From Nymphalis io (lineage: Eukaryota > Arthropoda > Insecta > Lepidoptera > Nymphalidae): 64,000 nucleotides of DNA. Made by a program: the position numbers and the translations under genes. The stretch lies in NCBI RefSeq assembly GCF_905147045.1, contig NC_065898.1, positions 10,602,001 through 10,666,000 of the forward strand, given 5' to 3'. Below the pieces are notes generated by a model. That model was given only the letters and a program-made list of their open reading frames with translations, was not told the origin of the DNA and searched no databases. Of the stretch, positions 38,101 to 48,786 are shown piece after piece; the first letter of the stretch is position 1, and each line of letters starts with the position of its first letter.

Positions 38101-41100
38101 GTCTTGCTCAAATTTTTGCGTCAATTATCGTTAAAATCGCTCCAGTCTTAAAATTTTACTGTATTCATCATCTTGTGGCTATTTGTTGCAGACGTATTTT
38201 GTTAGTGTATTCGGTGTAGCAAGAGATCGACGAGCTGGTTCTTTACTTGCAACAGGCAACGTCCGACCTCGAACGTCCACAGCCAAAAGACTACGAGAAA
38301 ATATACCGTATAAAGCTGATATAAAAGGAAAAAACGTTTATTACTTAAAGGTAAGAGACTTCAAGTTATCCATTTTATTATTCCAACGTGGAATTAATGT
38401 GACCTTATTATAATACAGTTTTGGAAATATGAGTTTCTCAGTTGCCTCATTTCAAAGCGAAGGTACTTAATTTGAATAATAATATAAGTATCGCACGTTC
38501 TCGTAAGTATTTTTACTGATGGTATTAAAATTTGCACATGTCTTAGACTTTTTCTGAGACGATGTTAATTATCATCAAATCAAAGCGACCTTAGCATACA
38601 TTTTACGCTGAATAATTATATTGACATTGCGTTTAGGTTTATAGTATGGTTTGAGCAAAATACAAAACAAATATGGTATTTCTAAATAAATAAAATTACT
38701 GTTTTTGCTAACTCTTAAATCTGTTTTTGTCTTAATTTTATTAATCAAATTTATTGAACTTATTTAATTTTATCCTATCTCCTATTATGGCTTAGAATAT
38801 TTTGTATAATGAAAATAAAGAATATATTTTAAATTTATGTATTTTAAAAGGCTCGCTTACTTTTTAGACGACATCAGGCGGATCAGGTGTATGGCTGGTT
38901 GTATCTACTTGCGGTGGATCGGTTGATATAGAAGTATCAGTGAGAGGAAAACGATTATATGTAGCTAAAAATATAGGTTAGTGACGTGAACTAAGAGCTT
39001 TAAATATTTAAGCCACAGAAAATTGATTTCAAAAATTATCTCAACAAATTCATATAAGAAAGTCTAACTAAGAACAATATCTCAATAAAACACACTAGAT
39101 TAAATTTTCTATCCAATAATTAATACAGAGTGCCAAGAAGACTTGCAATATTTTCTCCCTTAGTTACAAAACTAATTACTTGAGAGTCGTTACGAGTATT
39201 AGTATTTAATATACAGGAAATAATAATATGTAATAATGTATTTCAGAATCTCACTTAAAGTTTTATGTACCAGCGCCTATAACAAGTTCATCTATACAAG
39301 AAACTAGCGATGAAGGTTCTGTTCAATTCGACTCTAGCTCCGAAGAATCTAAAATAAGATACGTTTTGAGAGTAATACCGAATAAATGGTATCGCGACGA
39401 AGCGGTCACACTCGAGGTAAGGATTTAGCACTCATTTTTATATATTAATTCGAACTTGAACTTGTCGAAAAAAACAGTGTTGTAAATAATTGAATGAAAT
39501 AACCATTTTTCTACAATTACTACAATCATTTTAAAGCTTTCCTATCTGACTAGCTAAATCTAGGACTAGCTTAAGATTGCTATATTTTGAGGTATAGTCC
39601 AAGAGTTTAGAATCTGCAAGTTTTCACATCTTAACTATATTCCTTTAAACTTTTAATTAAAAATTGTTCAACAGTTTTATATATAACTTTCTGTACTACG
39701 CGAGTTCACATTTGTTAAATTTACTTTAAACATGTCTGTTTTATTAGGCCGCAATATAAAGCTGTGAAAACTATAACCATCATTAATAATTGGACTATCT
39801 AATGCAAACATAATTCATTAAATCGTACTGGTCGTTTCAAAGATTAGAGCGTTCAATCATTCAAATTCAGCTTAGCGTTAAATAAAAAACTTTTTTGAGT
39901 GAAGGGTAAACGTTCACGGTCAAATCGTATGAAACTTTTCAAAAACGAAACGTTTCACTTTTTTTATGAATCCGCGTTATTTTTACTTTTTATAGTCTAT
40001 CTAGTTCACTCCGTTAAAGTAAAAACTAACTTCATATCCGACTAAAAAGTATATAAAAGATTTCTAGTATTCTGAAATAAAAAAATAATATTGTAAGGTT
40101 ATGAAAGTTGTATATTACTTATGTATATATGTGTCTGTATTTGTGTGTGTGTATAATTTTGAAAAAATATAAAACAAATCTGTGTAATATGGGTATATAG
40201 TATGACATTCGGATAAAAAATATAAGTAATACTTTTGTATATCATCAGCGATATTACTTGAAAATTTTCAGACAATTTTTTTTGAAGAGCGAAGCGATAA
40301 ATTTGGTGAATTTTGTTAAAGAGATAGCTTAACCGGTATCAACGGTACGTCATACTTACTTTTGAAAATTTAATACAACATAATTTTTATAATATACTTT
40401 TTATTAAGTATCTACAACTTATTTCTTGCCTCAATATATAAAAAAAAAGAAATAGCAGATATTTTTATCAACATTTTAAAAAGTAATTAATGAGAAAACA
40501 AATTATATTTACTTTTAGAATGATTCATGTTAATTTCTATAAAATGTAAGATTTTCAAATAAGGTATATTTGTTTGTTGTATATTTAATGTTGAAAGGAG
40601 ATAGTTGAACAAATAAAGGAATTGCATAAACATTACTTTAGTTACAGCACTTTCAAAGTACTAATTGCATTCAACAACGGACTGTTAAACTGATCAAGTT
40701 ACGCAAAAATAAAAGTCTTAAGACATTGGAACAAGCGATGTAGTGACTAGCTGTAAAATTTAAGACTTTTAGTAACACTTGTTGACGTTCTTGCATGTGT
40801 GCACCTATATATTTGATTATATACATAAATACCTGGCGTTATGTGTAAAAAACACTTATTATTACATATAAAAAATATATGTTATAATTATGCATATCAT
40901 GTTTAAGTGTTGTTGTATTTTTGATACAAATGGAACGTGGATATTTAATTTTCTTTAGTTTAACCCTGTCATAGTCAAGTTACCCCTTTTTTTTTTTTTT
41001 TGTCTCGCTGGAAAAACACATTTATGTGTTTCCCCCACATGAGGTGGGGGGGTATGTGGGACTCGCCGGCGCTGAAGGCGCCGGAATACCCACTAAAAAC

Positions 41101-42758
41101 CAGCGGTACCCACTCCATCTTGTCGGGGGACGTCACGGGATCGCTTGCGCATACTACCGTGCCGTCCCGACGATTGGCCCGTGGTCAAGTTACCCTGGAC
41201 TGCTAATGGGTTAACGGATAGTGCTTAAGCTCTCTTAACCTACCTCACCCACAATTGATGTAGATTACATAGATTATATACCATTAACTTAAGACGTCTT
41301 AAAAGTATATTCTGAAAGATTTTCGAGGTCAAAGCCTGCCTTCGTGAACTACATAAAAACAAAATGAATTGTTCCAGCTAACAGCTTCAACGTCAAGGTG
41401 GGGTATGAGTACTCCAGAACTGGTAGAAGATGGTGGCACAGTTCGTGAACTGAGACCGAAAAGATCATGTAAATCCGTAGACATTGCCTTTCTACCCGCT
41501 ACACATAATGCTACTGACGTTATTAGGTAATTTTCAATTAAATGAACGCTACAATTTGTTAATTTTTGCGTAATTTATAGTCATTTGCCTCATAAAGCGC
41601 TTTAAGCATTACATGTTGACTATTGGAATTACGATTTTTTGCACTTGAACCCAGTCAATCACATTCGCGTGTAGAAAAATAAACTTTAAATGGTAAGTAT
41701 ATGAATGGTTTCGGTAGTCAAACAGTACATATTGTATCGAATCTAAAGTTATCATCGATTTGAATATAAAAATATGGAAAACAGAAAATGCTAAAAGTAA
41801 AAAGAGATCAAACGTAGTATTAAAAATGAAATATTAAAAATTTCAAAAATTAATTATAAGGCGTAACTAAAAGTACTATGTGATGGAGGAGCCCAAGTAA
41901 AAGGAGCCAAATTTTTTATAAAGTAAAATTACTTTTTTTTTTTTTATTTTTTGTAAACGTATTTATATTTAAATATTTTATTTTTTCAGATATTGTATAT
42001 TTTCTCGTGAAATAATTAATAGCGACAGCACGATTTGCGCTTTATCTAAAAAATCTTCAACGAATACTCAATGTATAAGTCATATGCAGCGGCCACCGTA
42101 AGTAAACCTTCTATTAAGATAATAATAAGATTATATTAATTTTTAAGAAATATATATCAGATTTTTTTAAATTTTATGATTCCCATATTCAATAGTGGGA
42201 ATTTGAATACTGTAAAGTAAAAGCCTGTAAATGTCTCTCATCAGAACTAATGTAATCTCTCCTCTTGAGAAGAAAGTTTTTGTAGGTAATTGCCCCACGG
42301 TGCTTCAATGTTTTGACAGGTTTCTCCACAATGGCAATCACCGCCACCGAATATGAGATTCTTTTTTGAAAGTGATATGACCACTTTATTAATTAAAAAA
42401 CACCCAACAACTGTACAAAAATTGTTTATATTAAACATCAGCAGTTTTGGAGAAATACGAGACCAAACTAATGGACTTTAATTATTTAATTTTATTACAC
42501 CAGTCATTCTGCTGTATAAATAGTTCCCTACTTCTAAACTTGATAACTTTATCAAGCAAATCCCTGGTATCTGTACCTGAGGCAACTCGATGTTTAATGA
42601 AGATTAATTTCAGAACAAGAGTAATCGTACAAAAAGTCGTCGGCTTAAAAGCGGGAAGAAGGTATGCCGTACAAGTAACTGCCTCTTCTAAAGGAAGCTC
42701 CGTGCCATACAACATTTTATACGTTGATACGAATGTGTCTTGTAAAGATGAAAATTAA
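23192..42758 (+). CDS. Ndnf: Protein NDNF / Nord homologue, secreted fibronectin type III protein (12 exons)
   Basis: Coding exons: 23192-23340, 26451-26563, 27253-27341, 27740-27858, 37017-37288, 37952-38043, 38192-38350, 38868-38976, 39247-39416, 41378-41526, 41990-42097, 42614-42758 (TAA). All introns are GT-AG and every phase joins, giving 1674 nt and 557 residues; vertebrate NDNF is of similar length (about 570). The start is the first in-frame Met (an in-frame stop lies upstream), followed by a hydrophobic MAVLVIVNAAGAGFA, a plausible signal peptide. An N-terminal NDNF domain with TVSPC near residue 75 follows. A first FN3-like domain lies at roughly 140-300 (NWDPSPI, YCVVASHRKNYTSLCAA, LDPSTTYFVSVFG), with a polar insert at about 180-255 in exon 5. 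A second FN3-like domain lies at roughly 425-550 (YCIFSRE, VVGLKAGRRYAVQV). N-glycosylation sequons include NQT, NTS, NYT, NAT and NVS. In the family, NDNF is a secreted neurotrophic factor, and Drosophila Nord modulates Hedgehog and BMP signalling. The family assignment rests on motif order; the first two exons are the least certain. Confidence 0.88.
23470..23540 (-). repeat. Family B fragment in NDNF intron 1
   Basis: A short stretch containing 'atggtaagtggtcaccac' of family B, with the rest missing. Confidence 0.45.
23629..23920 (+). mobile_element. Family B retroposon, full copy in NDNF intron 1
   Basis: Plus copy from 'actggtggtaagg' to 'ttcctattctataaaaaaa', in the same orientation as the host gene. 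It has the standard head, body and oligo(A) tail. Confidence 0.85.
24063..24292 (+). mobile_element. Family C SINE with tRNA-Glu-like head, NDNF intron 1
   Basis: The first ~67 bases resemble a tRNA: A-box 'tggcgtggttggtaga', anticodon loop 'ctttcac' (UUC, Glu) and a T-arm 'gtgggttcgattcccac' whose stem pairs perfectly. The acceptor stem does not close and the anticodon stem is poor. A non-tRNA body and a (TTA)n tail follow. The same head and body recur at 53075, so this is a SINE and not a tRNA gene. Confidence 0.85.
24700..24797 (+). repeat. Family A SINE, 3' fragment
   Basis: Contains 'gagcggcgtggtagaataag' and 'cacgagctgttac', the last ~100 bp of family A. The rest is absent. Confidence 0.65.
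25334..25868 (-). mobile_element. RTE LINE, 5'-truncated young copy in NDNF intron 1
   Basis: The element body (25342-25860) lies between perfect 8-bp duplications AAATATAT at 25334-25341 and 25861-25868. It is the last ~520 bp of the LINE at 2375-5404, antisense to the host gene. It ends in a (CAAT)n run, which is (ATTG)n in element sense. Its 169-codon open frame covers the C-terminal domain and differs from the full-length copy at only about two positions, all near its 5' end. It is dead on arrival, because the catalytic part is missing. Confidence 0.93.
26255..26405 (-). repeat. Family D SINE, degraded, NDNF intron 1
   Basis: Shows 'tagtgcacaagcgtg' at one side and 'attagaccaacgagga' (the reverse-complement tRNA-like head) at the other, with much of the body lost. 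It ends about 45 bp before NDNF exon 2. Confidence 0.55.
26791..26915. mobile_element. Family F MITE, copy 2 (NDNF intron 2)
   Basis: Starts 'ccttacttataaatgttg' and carries the core 'ttcgaatgtcaaatcagtaa', in the opposite orientation to copy 1. The far terminus is partly decayed ('aacagccactagag'). Confidence 0.65.
28207..28398 (+). mobile_element. Family B retroposon, 5'-truncated, NDNF intron 4
   Basis: Begins inside the element at 'tttgaagggtgagtgagcc' and ends 'ttctataaaaaaaa'. It sits about 350 bp after the exon 4 donor, in the sense orientation. Confidence 0.8.
29788..30080 (+). repeat. Family E dispersed repeat, longest copy, NDNF intron 4
   Basis: Starts 'aactagctaccagacccgg', a beginning shared in diverged form with 20355. 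A middle part matches the reverse complement of 5870-5925. No terminal repeats or tail are seen; the class is unknown. Confidence 0.5.
30081..33639. other. NDNF intron 4, AT-rich part
   Basis: Long non-coding stretch with no repeat family I can name and no exon candidate on either strand. The open frames at 30475, 31893 and 32526 look like chance runs of AT-rich codons. Confidence 0.45.
33640..33725 (-). repeat. Family B fragment, NDNF intron 4
   Basis: A diverged piece following a T-run: 'gacgtgcaaatggtaagta' and 'taatattaaccattcg' align with family B. The rest is replaced by unrelated GC-richer sequence. Confidence 0.5.
33758..33800. repeat. Inverted repeat, 19-bp arms
   Basis: Arms 33758-33776 and 33782-33800 are complementary with a single mismatch (a G-U wobble in RNA on one strand) around a 5-base loop. 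They lie in a GC-richer, unclassified block (33726-34140) that also holds a 72-codon open frame of no known similarity. Confidence 0.75.
34388..34691 (+). mobile_element. Family B retroposon, full copy, NDNF intron 4
   Basis: Body 34394-34685 from 'ttactggtggtagagct' to 'ttctataaaaaa', with a possible 6-bp duplication ATACAT at 34388-34393 and 34686-34691. This is the cleanest full copy in the window in sense orientation and a good reference for the family. Confidence 0.85.
34692..35715. other. NDNF intron 4, featureless part
   Basis: Extremely AT-rich. No repeats or exon-like sequence recognised. Confidence 0.45.
35716..36049 (+). mobile_element. Family A SINE with 13-bp target-site duplication, NDNF intron 4
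   Basis: The SINE (35729-36036) is flanked by perfect ATATAAAATTTCA at 35716-35728 and 36037-36049. It has an intact head ('gagatggcccagtgg', 'gggttcaaacc') and the complete body, and lies in the sense orientation. The remaining 36050-37016, up to exon 5, shows no repeat. Confidence 0.93.
37440..37590 (+). repeat. Family A SINE, degraded, NDNF intron 5
   Basis: Traces of the body: 'aaacccgggaaagcac', 'cttgtgaatccaccaatccg' and 'acttcctcaaaa', with large deletions. Confidence 0.55.
40974..41195 (-). mobile_element. 3' end of a non-LTR retrotransposon with 12-bp target-site duplication, NDNF intron 9
   Basis: A GC-rich ~198-bp insertion (40986-41183) sits between GTCAAGTTACCC at 40974-40985 and 41184-41195. 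The poly(T) run on the left is its poly(A) tail, so it is antisense to the gene. It holds small GC hairpins (for example 'ccggcgctgaaggcgccgg') and no ORF. I recognise this as a 3' UTR sequence common in lepidopteran LINEs; the clade is unknown. It ends about 180 bp before exon 10. Confidence 0.88.
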
Positions 42759-42829
42759 TTGTATTTAGCGCGTTAAAAAATCAGTATTAGATATATTAGT
42801 TTTATTATCAAAGTACTTTAAATTTTACG

Positions 42830-42962
42830 ACCTTACTTATAAACATTCTTTAGCGACTGTTCAGTTAAACAGTAACTTCAAACTTTCTGACATTAATTAT
42901 TTGACATTCGAAAGAAGAAAAACGCATGTAACTACCCGCTAAACAATATTTATAAGTAAGGT
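42830..42962. mobile_element. Family F MITE, reference copy
   Basis: A 133-bp element with 26-bp terminal inverted repeats at 42830-42855 and 42937-42962, matching at 24 of 26 positions and beginning 'accttacttataaa'. It lies about 70 bp after the NDNF stop codon and so may be in its 3' UTR. No clear target-site duplication. The superfamily cannot be told from this alone. Confidence 0.82.
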
Positions 42963-43619
42963 TAAAGTAAGTGAATATTTTTCGACCGGTTGTACTGGTT
43001 TTAAAGCTTTTTGTGTACATATAAATCATAAAGCGCTGAAGAAATCTCTATTTATTTTTCTTTATCTTATTATACATAAAATACATTTATGAAATATAAT
43101 TAATTATAAGATTTATATATAAGTTTATTTAAGGTATAAGAAAAAAATTAGGAGGCATTTTTTGTAATTACCTACCTACATACAAATTGTCGATAACATA
43201 TTAATTTAAAGCTATAACCTGATTGTTTTCCTAATAGATTTAAATGAATAATTATTAACCTTTTTTATATTATATATTATTATTATTATTATATATAATT
43301 TACTTATTGCATTTAGTTGAACAGATTGTAAGTTCCTACTATTTTTATGCAGAGTGTATTTAAAGAAGCAATTATTAAAAAATATAGATGATGAATTCTA
43401 AATGTTTTTTTTTTACCCCGATAATATTATTTTAAGGAAATTAAGTTTTATAATTGTTCTTATGGAATTAAATTAAACCAATAAATCTTAGTGTCGACTT
43501 TAAGACATTGTCTAATTATGCATAGTACGTTTTTTCCGACCTCATACTAAATGATTGTATCCCCTAAGTTATAGTAATATTATAACCCAATTTAAATTAT
43601 TATTAAACGATATATTTTT

Positions 43620-44021
43620 TTAAACGCTTTATTAATAATAATAATAATAATGTCTTCCAGACCGATTAACCAAGGGAAAGAGAACCATCAAGAGAGATTA
43701 GCCAACTACGCAGGAGATATTAAAGTGCACAAGTCTGTGCGCAAACACAGGTGCACTCTCTATTCCCTAACTCTCATAATCCAATGGGACGGCAATCCGA
43801 CACGATCGGACAGAGTTCAGGCGCAGGACCAACGGCTTTACGTGCTTTCCGAGGCACGGGAGTGTACACACTTCCAATTTCCAGACTCCGAGCTGCTACT
43901 GAGAATTTTCTGACAGAAAAACCCAATAACTTTTTATTGGCCCGACCTGGGAATTGAATCCAGGACCTCCGGGTCTGCGGCCTTACATCAAGCCACTAGA
44001 CCAACGAGGCAGTTAAACGCT
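43620..44021 (-). mobile_element. Family D tRNA-derived SINE with 9-bp target-site duplication
   Basis: The best family D copy (43629-44012), flanked by TTAAACGCT at 43620-43628 and 44013-44021. On the minus strand it starts with tRNA-like 'actgcctcgttggtctagtg' and a B-box 'ggattcaattcc', then a ~250-bp body, and ends in an (ATT)n tail. Two overlapping plus-strand open frames within it are artefacts of the repeat. Confidence 0.9.
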
Positions 44022-44500
44022 ATATTATATTTTAATGGGACCTTAGTAAATAAGTTATCGATGACGGTCAATCAGATCAAGGAGCATACTAAAATTCTGT
44101 GACAGTTCGGGTTTTGCTATTTCATAGTAACAATATATAATTTACCCAAATTTTTCTTTATTAAACATTGTCTGTAGATTATTTATTTAACCGTTTTATA
44201 AGATTAAATGGTTTAGTGCCAATAAATAGATATAATTTATAACGATTGGGATAGTTCATATCATATTGAATTTAGCGTTCAGAACTCAAATATATTTAAA
44301 GAAAAATATAATAATTCTACTTAACTTAAACAATTTACTAATTAAACAAAAATATCACTAACCTTTAATTATTTATCCAAATTTAAATAACACACCAAAT
44401 CATAAAAATTAAAGTAAATGACTTACTCAGTTAATTTTAAAAATCCAATTAAAACAAACAAACACTTAAGAAATTAAAAATCACGCCTAAATTAAAATTA
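44022..44500. other. Intergenic stretch
   Basis: AT-rich. Nothing recognised before the duplicated modules. Confidence 0.4.
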
Positions 44501-44514
44501 ATAAATAACTACCT

Positions 44515-44855
44515 TTCTAACCGCCAACAAAATGGCGCTTTGAAATTAGCGCGCCTTTTTTTATAACGCTGTTGTGGGGATAAAGGAATCTTCAAGGTAT
44601 AGCATACATTAAGTATCCAGAAGTGAAATTAATTTTATTAGAACCTCGATTTGATCTTAATAAAAACAAAATAACAAACTAAAATACTAAACCATACAAA
44701 TTTAAATATAATTTATTTAATAAATATTTAATACAATTGAACAAATCACAAGTCGCGCCAATAACCAAACAAACAAAATAGCGGCTTGAGATTTAGTGCG
44801 CGTCCTTTTTTCTCATTTGTAGGCATAAAGGAATCTCCTATATTATTATAGCTGT
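44515..44855. promoter_or_regulatory. Two diverged copies of a GC-containing module upstream of ZNF277
   Basis: About 44518-44605 and 44755-44845 share in order 'aacaaaatggcg/aacaaaatagcg', 'gaaattagcgcgcc/gatttagtgcgcgtcc', a T-run and 'ataaaggaatct/cataaaggaatct'. They are about 240 bp apart, direct, and 220-550 bp before the ZNF277 start codon. They may be duplicated promoter-proximal elements or an old repeat present twice; no other copy was seen in the window. Confidence 0.45.
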
Positions 44856-45064
44856 ACTACTATATAATAACCTTCCGTGACATTTTAGATTTAGATTTTA
44901 GGCCGCTATCTATACATAATGATTATTAAGAAACTAAAATGTCAATGTCAGACTATCATCTGACAATCTGACATACTGAATGAGAGACGCGTGAAAGTCA
45001 GTGGCATCGAAAAAAACTATTTAATTACAAAATACTATAAATCAATTAAGATAATATAAAAATC

Positions 45065-46831
45065 ATGTGTTCAAATGAAAAACAATTCTTCGGCCCCTTA
45101 ACTTTACATCAAAAAAGTGAAAAACAATCTGTTTTTAAGTGTGAAAAACCGACAGAATGTGCCTGTATTTTGTGCGATGAAATATTCTCGTTACCGTCTT
45201 CTGAGAAGCAGTTTCTAACACATTTGTTTATGGAACATCGTTTAGTTATAGCTGATGTAAACGAAATCGCTGACTTCAGAAGCTATATGAAGTATTGGAA
45301 ACAAAGATTTAAAGGTGAATTCAAAGTGTGTTTTACATATTCTGCTGCAAAAACCCTTTTTTTTATTTTATTTTTTTATAGAATAGGAAGGCGGACGAGC
45401 ATAAGGGCCACCTGATGGGAAGTGGTCACCAAACGCCCTTAGACATTGGCATTGTAAGAAATGTCAACCATCTCTTATACAGCCAATGCGCCACCAACCT
45501 TGGGAACTAAGATTTTATGTCCCTTGTGCCTGTAATTACACTGGCTCACTCACCCTTCAAACCGGAACACAACAATAACAAGTACTGCTGTTTTGCGGTA
45601 GAATATCTGATGAGTGGGTGGTACCTACCCAGACGAGCTTGCACAAAGCTCTACCACCAGTAGTTAACCCTACTAAATTTTAAACTATAAGGAATCTAGC
45701 CGATTAAAGCTGTGACGATTAGCTCGTTACGTATATAAATATTATTATACTTATTTATTTATTTCTATTTCAGATCAAAATTTGCCATATTATTGTACAA
45801 CAATGCTTCTTGATAACAAACCAGATGGAACTAAGTCTAAAAATGAAGAATACTTTCTTCTAAGCGATGTTTTACCTGAAGACAAAGAAGTACGGGAAAA
45901 TATTAGACAGAGTAAATTAGAATTTCTATTAGAAAGGCATACATTTGAAAGAGAGGATAAAAATTACTCAAAAGAGTGCCTTTTTTGTCGATATGTTTCA
46001 AATGGTACCAGAGCAAGCTATTTAAATCATTTGTATGAGAAACATAATTTTCATATTGCAAAGCCTGATAATTTAATATTAGTGGATGACCTGGTGGATT
46101 TAATAGCTTCGAAATTAGAAAAACTTCATTGTATATTTTGTGAAGGTTTATTCAAAGATCGCACAATTCTAAAAGAGCACATGAGAAAGAAAGGACATAA
46201 ACGAATAAACCCAGCAAATAAAGAATATGATAAATTCTTCTTAGTCAACTATGCTAGTGATAAACATACTGTGCCTACTCAAAGATTGAATAAACCAAAT
46301 ACATCGAAGTACCATTATAATGCTAATAAAGAAGATCATGAGCAGAATTCAAACATAGATAGTGATCCAGAATGGTCAGAGTGGACTGAAGAAAATGGAC
46401 CTTTGATTACTTGCCTCCTTTGTGATCACACTGAAATGGAGTTTGAGAATATTCTAGATCACATGGAAAGAAAACATGAATTTTCCTTTTCAAAAGCGAC
46501 CTCTGGTTTTGATTTTTATCATAAAATAAAAATTGTCAATTACATCCGACGTCAAATACATTTAAAACAGTGTCTGTCTTGTGAAACAAAGTTTGACGAT
46601 TCAAGAAATTTGGAAAAGCATTTAAAGGAAATGAAACATTGGATTCTGCATAAGGAGAAGTGGGACCAACCTGAATATTACTTTCCGACTTACGAAGATG
46701 ATTTGTTCCTGTGTTTTATTCATGATGAAGATGAAAGTTGGTGGTCCAGTGACGAGCAGGAAGTCGAAAACCAGAATAATATGTGTGATAGTATTTCAAA
46801 AGAAATGGCACTATCTGTTCTAAGTGATTAA
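45065..46831 (+). CDS. Znf277: Zinc finger protein 277 homologue (2 exons)
   Basis: Exons 45065-45314 and 45774-46831 (TAA) join in phase across a 459-bp GT-AG intron (donor 'aaag/gtgaat', acceptor 'tttctatttcag') to give 435 residues; human ZNF277 is about 450. Five C2H2-like fingers are visible. The first is in exon 1 (CILC...HLFMEH, residues 34-58). The other four, in order in exon 2, are CLFC...HLYEKH, CIFC...HMRKKGH, CLLC...HMERKH and CLSC...HLKEMKH. Spacing is irregular, as expected for this family and not for DNA-binding arrays. The C-terminus is acidic (EDDLF, DEDESWWSSDEQE), and an acidic linker lies between fingers 3 and 4. ZNF277-type proteins have been linked to ribosomal protein uS5 assembly and to Polycomb factor BMI1. 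An AATAAA at 46940-46945 is a possible polyadenylation signal. Family assignment is from finger pattern, length and layout. Confidence 0.88.
45372..45662 (-). mobile_element. Family B retroposon filling the ZNF277 intron
   Basis: A full minus copy, with its poly(T) from about 45354. It accounts for about two thirds of the intron, whose original size would be roughly 150-170 bp. It is antisense to the gene and leaves the branch/acceptor region (45700-45773) untouched. A possible AACCCT duplication flanks it. Confidence 0.88.
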
Positions 46832-48784
46832 AGCATAATCTATAAAAAGTTTTTAAAATTTATATCTTCTAATATCTATCTTATATTTATGATTTAGTAT
46901 TTTCAACAAAATCAATCTGTTGATGTATAAAGAATAATCAATAAATATCAGTGAAAGTATTTATGTATAAATGTGTATAGATTAATATAGTCTTAAATAA
47001 TGCTTAACTACAAAAATTACTAAACCAATTTACATAAAAAATTATACTAGAAGCATTTCTTAGAATGTTATAAATAATATTATTAAATAATTATTCATCT
47101 ATTTCAAATTTAGAATATTTGAAAAGCGATGTGATGTGTTAAGTGTGAATTTCAAGTTATTATTAATAAATTTAAATAAGATAATAGTTATTATGAAAGA
47201 CTTTATTGATAGATTATGAAAGCAATACTTTTGTTTCAAGCTAGTTATTTCTGGATTTTGTGAACAAACTATTAACCAGTTGTAACTGGATATTAATAAG
47301 CAATCTAAGACGCTGGTGTAAATGAAGGTTGTAAAAGTAATTAATGTTTTTGAAGTATAGTGTGTATAATAAGTATGGCTGTTACAATTAAATATATTTT
47401 GCTTACTTGAAAAATATATTTAGTTGACAAGCAAAATTTATTTTTGTAAGTTCTCTTAGTTTAGTAAAATAAACTACAAATCTGGCATTAAAAAGATTTT
47501 ATGTCATTAATGAGAAAAATAAAAGGAAAAACAATAACTGTTTTTAAAAATTATGCATTATATAATATATATCCAATACATTCTTAGGAATTCGAGAAAG
47601 ACTGTCTTCTCTGTGTTTCAGTATTTCAAATAACCTAATTATTTGATAATTTATAAGAGATCACAAAACATCTTTTCTGTAATAAAACTAAGAACTATAT
47701 TCAAATTACAATGTTATTTTAATAACATTTTTAATGATAAAGATTTCTAAGCGTACGGTTGTATATTATAAATTATAAAAATAAGTTTTTTTGTATAATT
47801 TTATGCTTGTGTTTATGAATTGTTCTATAATTGCTTGTGTCTTAAAAAAAATATATCATTTCAAAATATGTGTAATCAAATTTATTAAACGTCGATCGGA
47901 AAAATATGCAAAAAAAAAACGTTTTATTGTTTTGTTTTAATTAGGCAACAATTTTCCTTTTAACCTTGAAACTGACCAGCCTAGAATTATTTCTTATTTT
48001 AAATTTAGGAGAAAAAAAGTGTCTTAAATTCTGGGAACAATTGAATGTATTTATCAAAAGAAGTTTTCTTTGGTCTTGACATAAATGTATTTGAAAAGTT
48101 ATAATATTTGTATTAAAGAAAGATTGTGTTGGAGAAGGTTATAAAAATTAGGCAGTAGCAAAAATAATAAAGAATAATGATATTCAACAATATAGTCTAC
48201 ATTTCTAAACTGCTAAATTCTCAACCTTGAGTTGAGTTTAAGTTAAAAGTAAACCTATTTGCTCATAAAGTACCTATACAATTGATTGGCATTTTCAATC
48301 CAATCTAAAATCGAAAATTCAATAACTTTTATAGGGGGCTTAAATTCCTTTATCAAAAGCAAGCAATGTATTCAGGCTACAGTTTTTTTTTTATTTAACG
48401 ATCGTTTCAATGTGTTTGATTGCCTAACGTTTACAATATCTTTTACACATACATGATCTTTATACATTTCAAATAAACGTCAGAGCGGATAAAACGTCCA
48501 TAGCGTTCAACAAATATATTTTTCTAACAACAGCAATTCATGGAGAGTACAATATTGTGCAACGCCAATGCTTCCAAATGCAATGGAATTGAGTAAATTT
48601 TTATTGAAGTAACTCGATTGTTTCTAACCTTCAATTTATTATAGAACCGTATTCAACAGATTATTATATTATGGTGTTATACACTTAAATTGTTTTAACT
48701 CAATCGTTATAGTTACAATGGTAATGTTATATTATTATACAATCTTTCGTTATATTATTATACTATCATCATAATACAAGCGGT
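46832..48784. other. ZNF277 3' flank and AT-rich intergenic DNA
   Basis: Includes the probable 3' UTR to about 46960. The rest is AT-rich with no recognised gene or repeat. Confidence 0.45.
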
Positions 48785-48786
48785 TG

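Noticed and set aside
43650..43957. Two overlapping plus-strand open frames near 43.7 kb
   Set aside because: They are wholly inside a family D SINE that is in minus orientation and bounded by a 9-bp duplication.
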